Below, piece by piece: positions 1-4,880 of a stretch of 6,795 bases of DNA. The position numbers and the translations under genes were made by a program. The first letter of the stretch is position 1, and each line of letters begins with the position of its first letter. The notes below the pieces were generated by a model, which was given only the letters and a program-made list of their open reading frames with translations, had not been told where the DNA came from and ran no database searches. The stretch comes from Psychrobacter sp. (lineage in GTDB: Bacteria > Pseudomonadota > Gammaproteobacteria > Pseudomonadales > Moraxellaceae). The DNA lies in contig JARIEH010000047.1 of assembly GCA_029256865.1 (NCBI GenBank), forward strand, positions 1-6,795, read 5' to 3'.

Positions 1-858
1 GCTCAAGTCTTCACCCAAGAGGCAGCCGAGCAGCCCGTGGACGACTTGCTACTAGGTGAAGCGATGAGTGTCAAAGTGCTGACTGGCACCGCGGGCACCC
101 CAAAAGGCAAAGAAGAATTAATATCAGCACTACTTGAAGTGGCTGAGTCTCGAACGAGTGGACGATCAATTAGTTTGACCACCACTCAGCCTGATACTTT
201 GATCATAGAAACGAGTGGTCTGGCTGATCCTGAAGAGATTATCGTCGCGATTAGAGAGCATCCGATTCTGGTGTACCATTTTGCGCTCAAAGAAACCATT
301 ATTATGGCTGATGCGCTACATTTTCACCTGGCGCTAAAGACGGACGCTTTATGCCGTCAGCAAATACTATCGGCTGATCGTGTTGTGATTGCAAAATCAG
401 AGGAAGTATCTGAGCAGTCCTTATCAAACCTCGTGTCAACCCTCAGTAAAATCAATCCAGCCGCCCCGACTTCATTATCCACATTCGGTGTCGAAAGCCC
501 TGTGCCACAACTACCTCCACCGACCGAGACCTACGAATCCACTCTCGCTGAGACTGGAGCACCGACGACCGTGGTCTCGCTACCGATTCCTGAAGAAATA
601 GATTGGGTTGAGTTTACCATTTGGCTGTCGGCATTGCTCCATGCTCGGGGTGACACCATCCTGCGGGTCAAGGGCGTTTTACAGACAGACGAAGGTCCGC
701 TGTTGCTACAATCTGTGCGCAAGGTCATGCAACAGCCTGAGGTTCTGCCTGTTGAACAAAGCCACTTTAGACCTGGAGATATTGTGTTTATAGGAGAAGG
801 TATGAATCAGGACGCGCTGCTTGCCTCTTTGTCCTCTTTCCTAGGAGATAAAGGTTAG
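1..858 (+). CDS. CobW/COG0523-family GTPase-like protein, 5'-truncated by the window edge
   Basis: The frame is open from base 1, so the start codon and the Walker A loop lie outside the window; the GTG at 37 is only the first start-like codon and probably not the true start. Visible landmarks match CobW-type G3E GTPases, a family linked to metal delivery and cofactor assembly in the cytoplasm. The G3-region motif ETSGLADP (208-231) is intact. It is followed by a MADALHF switch-like segment and QILSADRVVIAKSE (G4 region). A CobW C-terminal domain follows, recognisable by ILRVKGVLQ (from about 658) and the final GDIVFIGEG segment. Two motifs are degenerate. The CxCC metal-binding site that should precede KGKEEL reads GTAGT (85-99), and the NKxD guanine-specificity motif reads AKSE (391-402). 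It ends in TAG and converges on the next gene. Family assignment is confident; substrate metal and true activity are unknown. Confidence 0.85.
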   Translation, partial: AQVFTQEAAEQPVDDLLLGEAMSVKVLTGTAGTPKGKEELISALLEVAESRTSGRSISLTTTQPDTLIIETSGLADPEEIIVAIREHPILVYHFALKETIIMADALHFHLALKTDALCRQQILSADRVVIAKSEEVSEQSLSNLVSTLSKINPAAPTSLSTFGVESPVPQLPPPTETYESTLAETGAPTTVVSLPIPEEIDWVEFTIWLSALLHARGDTILRVKGVLQTDEGPLLLQSVRKVMQQPEVLPVEQSHFRPGDIVFIGEGMNQDALLASLSSFLGDKG

Positions 859-931
859 CTACGAAATAACAGATTACAAGGTTTTAAAAGGTGTTTTCTT
901 CCATTATGAACTTTCATTTATTAACTTTTAT

Positions 932-945
932 TGATATCGATATCA
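932..945. repeat. 14-bp perfect palindrome overlapping a stop codon
   Basis: TGATATCGATATCA is its own reverse complement. It lies between the convergent CobW-like gene and the minus-strand membrane-protein gene and includes the latter's stop codon (TCA on +, TGA on -). The arms are AT-rich and no T-tract follows on either strand, so it is not a good intrinsic terminator. It may be a protein-binding site or chance; no function can be assigned. The rest of 859-942 contains no clear GC-rich terminator hairpin. Confidence 0.3.
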
Positions 946-1767
946 GTCTTTTACCTCACGATATATAACAGTCAACGCCTCTTCTCTAAAGTCATCATAA
1001 CTTATGGCAGGCTCAGACTCATTTTTGCTGGTCTCATCATCCATTTTTTCTACTGTCTTCTCTGGTAGCTTTAACGATCGTGTCCTAGTGACCAGTTTTG
1101 TTTTGGTTTCCTCGGGCTGATAATTCTCAGTACCAGCAGCGCGTTTGACAGAATAGACTACGCCTATTTCATCTACCTCCGTACTGTCATTGGTTGGTTT
1201 TGTGATAGCAGCAGGGCTGAGGGGACTGCTCAAACTGTCATCTTTTATGCTTAAATCATCTGCGTTTTTGCTGTCAATGTCTGGCTCACTATCAAGCACT
1301 GGCATACTGCTGTTGACAATGGCCGTTTGGGGATCACTGGAAGCCAAACGATCCGTTAACGATACCAACACTCCCGTCGCATTCAGGATCACCACAATAA
1401 CGCCAATCAATAATATAGCGCAGAAAACACCGATAATAATCAGCAGCTTGACACTAATGCTTGACCTACCCTCTATTATTTCTACTTGTTTGGTAGAAGG
1501 TGCTCTTATTGTTGTGGGATTAAAAGAAGTTTTTTTGCTTTGTGTGGCTGTTTTATCGTTATTAGAAACGCTATTATGAGAGCTTGTTACATTGAGCTTA
1601 TCAGGGTTGTTATTTTTCCCACGAGCGGTATCTTCCATTACCTTTCTAAGGTAGCGCTCATAAACACTAAGGCTGCGGTCATTAATATTCAGCTTAAGAT
1701 CATTATCATCAGCTAGTGCTAAGCTCCTATCACGATTACCTATATTTTTATTATTTGAGTCTTTCAT
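943..1767 (-). CDS. Unrecognised single-pass inner-membrane protein (274 aa)
   Basis: I do not recognise this protein. It has a hydrophilic, Asn/Ser/Lys/Asp-rich N-terminal region (residues 1-105), one strong hydrophobic helix (about 107-130, IIIGVFCAILLIGVIVVIL), and a hydrophilic, Ser/Asp/Glu-rich C-terminal region of about 140 residues that looks mostly disordered. There is no signal peptide; with Arg101 and Lys107 before the helix and acidic residues soon after it, an N-in, C-out (periplasmic tail) topology is likely. Two segments look less random and may be conserved: SVYERYLRKVMEDTARGK (34-51) and the C-terminal DDFREEALTVIYREVKD. The ATG at 1767 has only a weak Shine-Dalgarno sequence. 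It converges on the CobW-like gene and diverges from the LysR gene. The opposite strand also has open frames here, but they lack a ribosome-binding site and protein-like features. A real gene is likely; its role is unknown. Confidence 0.7.
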   Translation of the reverse strand: MKDSNNKNIGNRDRSLALADDNDLKLNINDRSLSVYERYLRKVMEDTARGKNNNPDKLNVTSSHNSVSNNDKTATQSKKTSFNPTTIRAPSTKQVEIIEGRSSISVKLLIIIGVFCAILLIGVIVVILNATGVLVSLTDRLASSDPQTAIVNSSMPVLDSEPDIDSKNADDLSIKDDSLSSPLSPAAITKPTNDSTEVDEIGVVYSVKRAAGTENYQPEETKTKLVTRTRSLKLPEKTVEKMDDETSKNESEPAISYDDFREEALTVIYREVKD

Positions 1768-1799
1768 AGAATCATACCAAGTCAGTCTGTACTGTTAAT

Positions 1800-1821
1800 G
1801 ATACATAAGCGATACATGAGC
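1800..1821. repeat. Tandem 11-bp direct repeat in the divergent intergenic region
   Basis: GATACATAAGC (1800-1810) is followed directly by GATACATGAGC (1811-1821), with one mismatch. The period is close to one helical turn, so both copies face the same side of the DNA. It lies 33 bp upstream of the minus-strand start codon and just downstream of its candidate promoter, a position where a bound protein could affect that gene. Function is inferred only from position and spacing. Confidence 0.45.
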
Positions 1822-1832
1822 GCTGAATTTAC

Positions 1833-1862
1833 ATTATGATGGGATGTTTTGAGGATATGCAA
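1833..1862 (-). promoter_or_regulatory. Candidate promoter of the minus-strand membrane-protein gene
   Basis: Read on the minus strand, TTGCAT (complement of 1857-1862) and CATAAT (complement of 1833-1838) are separated by 18 bp. The -10 element matches the sigma-70 consensus at 5 of 6 positions and the -35 at only 3 of 6. It would start transcription near 1826, about 60 bases before the ATG at 1767. Assignment is by eye. Confidence 0.3.
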
Positions 1863-1886
1863 TAGATGTTGGGATGAGTACTACCA

Positions 1887-1915
1887 TTGACCGATAGACG
1901 GTTTTACAATATGGT
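1887..1915 (+). promoter_or_regulatory. Candidate promoter of the LysR-type regulator gene
   Basis: TTGACC (1887-1892, 5 of 6 to the -35 consensus) and TATGGT (1910-1915, 4 of 6 to the -10 consensus) are spaced by 17 bp. Transcription would start near 1922, inside the dyad at 1921-1938, and leave a leader of about 130 bases before the ATG at 2051. The call is by eye, with a reasonable -35 and a mediocre -10. Confidence 0.35.
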
Positions 1916-1920
1916 TTTAT

Positions 1921-1938
1921 CATCAGAGATACCTGATG
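1921..1938. promoter_or_regulatory. Operator-like dyad CATCAG-N6-CTGATG
   Basis: Two perfect inverted hexamers flank AGATAC. The dyad sits over the predicted start of transcription of the LysR gene, where binding would normally repress. Overlapping AGAGA (1925-1929) and TCTCT (1939-1943) form a second short dyad. LysR-type regulators commonly repress their own genes, so autoregulation is possible. The arms do not fit the strict T-N11-A spacing, and another regulator could be involved. Confidence 0.35.
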
Positions 1939-2050
1939 TCTCTCTAATCGCCAGTCAGAAACAACAGTAGTTAAGTCTTAAAGCGGATAAATAAGAGATT
2001 CAGCAATAGCCATATCAAGTAGAATAAAGGTATCTTGTAAGGACATAAGA

Positions 2051-3031
2051 ATGGATTTAAAGCAGCTTAACGCCTTTATTGCCATTGCTGAGTTACGGAG
2101 CTTTAGCGCGGCAGCAAAAATGACTGGATTATCGCAGCCCAGCCTCAGTCGGCAGCTCAAACAGCTTGAGACAGACATGGAGGTTGTGCTGATTGATCGC
2201 TATCATAGACCGCTACAACTGACAGAGGCTGGCCAGTTTTTTTATGACAAAGTCAGCACGGTATTGACAGAGCTCAATAACATCACCAGCATGACCCAGC
2301 GGCTAGCAGCGCCAAGTACGGCATTGAATATTGGCTTTGTACCCTCCATACTCTACGGACACTTACCAGATATCATTGCCAATTTGAAGCGGCAAAACCC
2401 TGATATTGCGGTCAATCTCAAAGACATCAGCTCCTACCAACAAATTGAAGCGCTCAAATCTGGCGAAATTGATATCGGTTTTGGTCGATTTGCTCATCAA
2501 GATGCATGGATACAGCAAATTTTATTGCGTCATGAGCGCTATTTAGTGGCACTACCTAAAGCGCATGCGCTTGCTCATACCAAAGAGCAGCGTTTGATTG
2601 ATTTGGCGAATAACCGTTTGATTTTGTATCATCAAACCCATTTGCCTGTACCCATTATGGCCACGCCAGCGGCCAAAAACAGTAAGCCCGATGAGCAACA
2701 ACTGACCAATAAGCCAGTGACTGAGCCTTTGCTGCATCTATTTGCTCAGTATGGCATCACCCCATTGATGACGACTGAAGTCAGTGATCTACAAGTGGCT
2801 CTGGGCTTAGTAGCGGCTGGTGAAGGCATTACTTTAGTGCCCGCCAGTCTAAAAACTGTGCGTACTGAGCAGATCAGCTATCAGCGCCTGATCCATGAGA
2901 ACGCCACCTCCCCTATTTATCTGCATACTCTCAAAGACTTTATGCATCCAAAAATACCCAACTTACTCACTGCTGTTTATCAAGTTTATGAGCAGCGCGG
3001 TATTACTTATCGTCGTCAGCAGTTCGTCTGA
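2051..3031 (+). CDS. LysR-type transcriptional regulator (BenM/CatM-like subgroup)
   Basis: This 326-residue protein is a cytoplasmic DNA-binding regulator. The N-terminal winged helix-turn-helix (about 3-60) is classic: LNAFIAIAELRSFSAAAK then GLSQPSLSRQLKQLE, with LTEAG at 57-61. The effector-binding domain (about 92-295) contains IGFVPSILYGHLP, QIEALKSGEIDIGFGR and LVAAGEGITLVPASL, the pattern of the aromatic/carboxylic-acid-responsive BenM/CatM/CbnR subgroup. A polar stretch at about 203-222 (after PVPI, rich in K, N, Q, P) looks longer than is usual at this point. The start is set by TAAGGA (2038-2043), 7 bases before the ATG. The Nramp-like gene follows on the same strand after about 180 bp and is the obvious candidate target, possibly together with its own promoter. 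Effector unknown. Family is certain, subgroup likely. Confidence 0.93.
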   Translation: MDLKQLNAFIAIAELRSFSAAAKMTGLSQPSLSRQLKQLETDMEVVLIDRYHRPLQLTEAGQFFYDKVSTVLTELNNITSMTQRLAAPSTALNIGFVPSILYGHLPDIIANLKRQNPDIAVNLKDISSYQQIEALKSGEIDIGFGRFAHQDAWIQQILLRHERYLVALPKAHALAHTKEQRLIDLANNRLILYHQTHLPVPIMATPAAKNSKPDEQQLTNKPVTEPLLHLFAQYGITPLMTTEVSDLQVALGLVAAGEGITLVPASLKTVRTEQISYQRLIHENATSPIYLHTLKDFMHPKIPNLLTAVYQVYEQRGITYRRQQFV

Positions 3032-3052
3032 GTGTAATAGCCAACTATCTAT

Positions 3053-3087
3053 TGAGGGTAGTAGAAAGAATAATTATTATCATGCAC
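3053..3087 (+). promoter_or_regulatory. Candidate promoter of the Nramp-like gene with an overlapping Fur-box-like sequence
   Basis: TTGAGG (3053-3058, 4 of 6) and TATTAT (3075-3080, 5 of 6) are 16 bp apart and form a plausible sigma-70 promoter. The 19 bases from 3069 to 3087 match the Fur consensus GATAATGATAATCATTATC at 13 positions; the left two hexamers fit well and the right one poorly. The match overlaps the -10 element, where Fur would repress. The AT-rich spacer makes chance matches fairly easy, so Fur control is only a suggestion. It would leave a leader of roughly 120 bases. Confidence 0.35.
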
Positions 3088-3168
3088 TGTATGAGGTGTG
3101 ATACAGTCAGAGCTTATTTTCTTAAATTTCTCCCAATGCGCTGTGATCTTTAGCAGCAATGCATTACA

Positions 3169-3186
3169 GGCCAGCGATGACTGGCC
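3169..3186 (+). promoter_or_regulatory. GC-rich hairpin just upstream of the Nramp-like ribosome-binding site
   Basis: GGCCAG (3169-3174) and CTGGCC (3181-3186) form a perfect 6-bp stem with loop CGATGA, followed by GTTTTAT. It ends 11 bases before the Shine-Dalgarno sequence. With only four consecutive T residues it could be a weak terminator or attenuator in the leader, the 3' end of the LysR transcript, or a structure affecting translation. Its structure is clear, its role is not. Confidence 0.4.
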
Positions 3187-3197
3187 GTTTTATATAC

Positions 3198-3203
3198 TTG
3201 AGG
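3198..3203 (+). promoter_or_regulatory. Ribosome-binding site fixing the Nramp-like start
   Basis: TTGAGG lies 5 bases before the ATG at 3209. This supports that start over the in-frame GTG at 3098, which would add 37 residues unlike any Nramp N-terminus and would place the hairpin and this site inside the coding region. Confidence 0.7.
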
Positions 3204-3208
3204 TATTC

Positions 3209-4480
3209 ATGACCGCACAACCCCTTAACACTGCCAATAGTGACGCAGCGCCAGAAGGCTTTAGTTGGCGTATATTTGGCCCAGGTATTTTGATGGCGAC
3301 TGCTGCTATTGGCGGCTCGCATCTGATTTCATCAACCCAAGCGGGTGCCATATATGGCTGGCAGTTGGCGATTATAATTATCCTCGCCAACTTTTTTAAA
3401 TACCCCTTTTTCCGCTTTGCTACTGATTATGTCTATGATACGGGCGAGAGCTTGATTGCAGGCTATGCCAAACGCTCGAAAGCTTACCTCTGGGTTTACT
3501 TCATTCTCTCTATTTTATCTGCAGTCATTAGTACGGGCGCTGTAACCCTACTTGCTGCGGTGATCCTAGGGTTTATGTTGCCCGCTTCTGTGGGATTATC
3601 CAGTATTGGCTTAGCGGTCATAATCGTCGCTGTCTCCTGGTTTTTTCTGATTGCTGGTCATTACAAGCTGCTTGATGGGGTGACTAAGTGGATTATGATT
3701 GCTCTGGTCACCGCCACAGTGTTAGCGGTGATGATTGCTGCTGGCAAGCCGACAGTGATGATGCCTGATTTTGTCGCTACCTCCCCTTGGAATCTAGCGA
3801 CGCTAGGCTTTATCGTTGCCCTTATGGGTTGGATGCCAGCGCCGCTTGAGTTTGCAGCCATCACATCAATGTGGACCTCGGCTAAGGTTAAAGCGGATCA
3901 CACCACGCATCGTCAAGGTTTGCTTGATTTCAATGTGGGGTTTTTGGTTTCTGCTATTTTAGCGTTGTTCTTTTTATCATTAGGTGTTTTTGTGCAGTAC
4001 GGCTCTGGTCAGGAAATTGAGCTAGTCGGTGGCGCTTATGTCAATCAGTTAATCAACATGTATACCGCTACGATCGGTGAATGGTCGAGACTACTGGTGG
4101 CGTTCGTTGCTTTTATGTGCATGTTTGGCACCACAATTACTTGTGCTGACGGCTATGGCCGTGCCAACGCTGAGTGCTGGCGTCTACTAAAAGGTGAAAG
4201 CGAGATCAATAAAAAGCAGGTTGCTTTTTGGACGACTTACGCGATTGGCGGTGGTTTGGTTATTATTACCTACTTCACTGGACAATTAGGCGCTATGCTC
4301 AAGTTCGCTATGGTATCCGCCTTTATCTCAGCCCCTATTTTTGGTTGGCTCAACTACTCATTGGTAAAAAACCATAAAAAATTATCACCCATGATGAATG
4401 CCTATTCAATAGCAGGCTTATTGTTCTTGGGCGGTTTTACCCTACTGTTCTTAGCAAATTTTGTGGGTATGTTTGGATAG
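3209..4480 (+). CDS. Nramp-fold (COG1914) transporter lacking the canonical metal-site residues
   Basis: The 423-residue protein is a typical length for Nramp/MntH proton-coupled metal importers, and about 11 hydrophobic helices can be counted. The opening FGPGILMATAAIGG (23-36) and QAGAIYGW (44-51) match Nramp helix 1, and GWMPAPLEF (207-215) matches helix 6. The helix-1 DPGN signature, which supplies metal ligands in canonical members, is replaced by GGSH (35-38). In helix 6 the usual MPHN-like motif is MPAP (209-212): the metal-binding Met is kept, the rest changed. A CADGYGR segment occurs in helix 8. Such variants are known as a subfamily commonly labelled as divalent metal transporters; from memory, B. 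subtilis YcsG, beside 5-oxoprolinase genes, and A. baumannii MumT are Nramp proteins in metabolic contexts that should be compared. The LysR gene is immediately upstream and a strong terminator follows. Fold is confident; Mn/Fe transport is not. Confidence 0.88.
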   Translation: MTAQPLNTANSDAAPEGFSWRIFGPGILMATAAIGGSHLISSTQAGAIYGWQLAIIIILANFFKYPFFRFATDYVYDTGESLIAGYAKRSKAYLWVYFILSILSAVISTGAVTLLAAVILGFMLPASVGLSSIGLAVIIVAVSWFFLIAGHYKLLDGVTKWIMIALVTATVLAVMIAAGKPTVMMPDFVATSPWNLATLGFIVALMGWMPAPLEFAAITSMWTSAKVKADHTTHRQGLLDFNVGFLVSAILALFFLSLGVFVQYGSGQEIELVGGAYVNQLINMYTATIGEWSRLLVAFVAFMCMFGTTITCADGYGRANAECWRLLKGESEINKKQVAFWTTYAIGGGLVIITYFTGQLGAMLKFAMVSAFISAPIFGWLNYSLVKNHKKLSPMMNAYSIAGLLFLGGFTLLFLANFVGMFG

Positions 4481-4521
4481 AGACTGATCAAAAAACACTT
4501 AAGTCAAGTCATAAAAACAAT

Positions 4522-4556
4522 AGCCCTGTTAGCCTCTTGCTATCAGGGCTTTTTTA
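4522..4556 (+). terminator. Strong intrinsic terminator after the Nramp-like gene
   Basis: The arms at 4522-4533 and 4539-4550 form a 12-position stem with a single T-T mismatch. The outer stem is AGCCCTG/CAGGGCT, the inner TAGC/GCTA, and the loop is CTCTT. The stem runs into six T residues (4550-4555). It lies about 40 bases after the transporter stop codon and should isolate the prp genes from upstream transcription. Confidence 0.9.
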
Positions 4557-4756
4557 TAAGCACGTTTTAGGAGTCGTATAGAATTAATGTAACAAAATAT
4601 TTCTTAAAACCAGGCTTAATACGTTCGGCTTTTATCAATATGAATAATACTAACAGCAAATCGTTATTATGCGGATATCACTATTTGTTAATTGAATACT
4701 ATTAGTATAAGTTAACTCAGCACTAGGATAAGTTAATGCATTAAAGACAATCACCA

Positions 4757-4785
4757 CTTCCATATCAGGGTTAATTGCGTATACT
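4757..4785 (+). promoter_or_regulatory. Candidate prpB promoter
   Basis: TATACT (4780-4785) matches the -10 consensus at 5 of 6 positions. The hexamer 17 bp upstream, CTTCCA (4757-4762), matches the -35 at only 3 of 6, which would suit a promoter that needs an activator. Transcription would begin near 4792, giving a leader of about 90 bases. The repeats at 4703-4736 lie upstream, in an activator-like position. Confidence 0.4.
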
Positions 4786-4868
4786 CTAAGTCAACAAAGA
4801 TTCAATCAATGCCCAATTATACCTATCTAGTATCATTTATCATTAAAAATAAGACCACTTACCTACCC

Positions 4869-4873
4869 AAGGA
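4869..4873 (+). promoter_or_regulatory. Ribosome-binding site fixing the prpB start
   Basis: AAGGA lies 7 bases before the ATG at 4881. The in-frame ATG at 4809 would add 24 residues not found in PrpB and has no comparable site. Starting at 4881 gives 296 residues, the same as E. coli PrpB as I recall it. Confidence 0.75.
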
Positions 4874-4880
4874 TCATCAA

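Larger units (their letters stand above)
4557..4880 (+). promoter_or_regulatory. prpB upstream regulatory region with a phased set of GTTA motifs
   Basis: Together with the terminator this fills a gene-free gap of 400 bases. The AT-rich stretch carries GTTA motifs at 4663, 4687, 4711, 4732 and 4770, with start-to-start distances of 24, 24, 21 and 38. Within it, TAGTATAAGTTAA (4703-4715) and TAGGATAAGTTAA (4724-4736) match at 12 of 13 positions and start 21 bp apart, two helical turns. GTTAATTG occurs twice (4687-4694, 4770-4777). A partial dyad ATACTAAC-N8-GTTATTAT lies at 4647-4670. These could be sites for the unseen prp regulator. No RNA gene or convincing small ORF was found. Confidence 0.45.

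Noticed and set aside
37..858. GTG at 37 as the true start of the CobW-like gene
   Set aside because: The frame stays open to base 1, the encoded segment before it continues the family alignment, and the Walker A domain must lie upstream, so this is a truncated gene rather than a short one.
886..901. AAAA-GGTG-TTTT as a terminator of the CobW-like gene
   Set aside because: The stem is only four A-T pairs and is too weak to support a terminator call.
1190..1579. 129-codon + strand frame opposite the membrane-protein gene
   Set aside because: It starts at a TTG without a ribosome-binding site and mirrors the biased composition of the minus-strand gene, so it is a shadow.
1774..1788. ATAC-N7-GTCT as a BenM/CatM-type operator (ATAC-N7-GTAT)
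   Set aside because: It has one mismatch in a short motif, sits next to the start codon of the unrelated minus-strand gene, and lacks a second site.
3091..3149. Two similar ATGxGxTGTGAT words (3091 and 3136) as CRP/Vfr-like half sites
   Set aside because: Neither copy has a TCACA partner at the right distance, so no proper CRP site is formed.
3091..3153. Possible 20-codon leader peptide (MRCDTVRAYF...) before the Nramp-like gene
   Set aside because: No ribosome-binding site precedes it, it shows no regulatory codon run, and it ends well before the hairpin. It is most likely a chance frame.
3098..3208. N-terminal extension of the Nramp-like protein from GTG 3098
   Set aside because: It has no good ribosome-binding site and the 37 added residues do not resemble Nramp proteins. 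The ATG at 3209 has TTGAGG at 5 bases and a normal family start.
4809..4880. N-terminal extension of PrpB from ATG 4809
   Set aside because: The added 24 residues are not part of PrpB. AAGGA before 4881 and the resulting 296-residue length fit the family.
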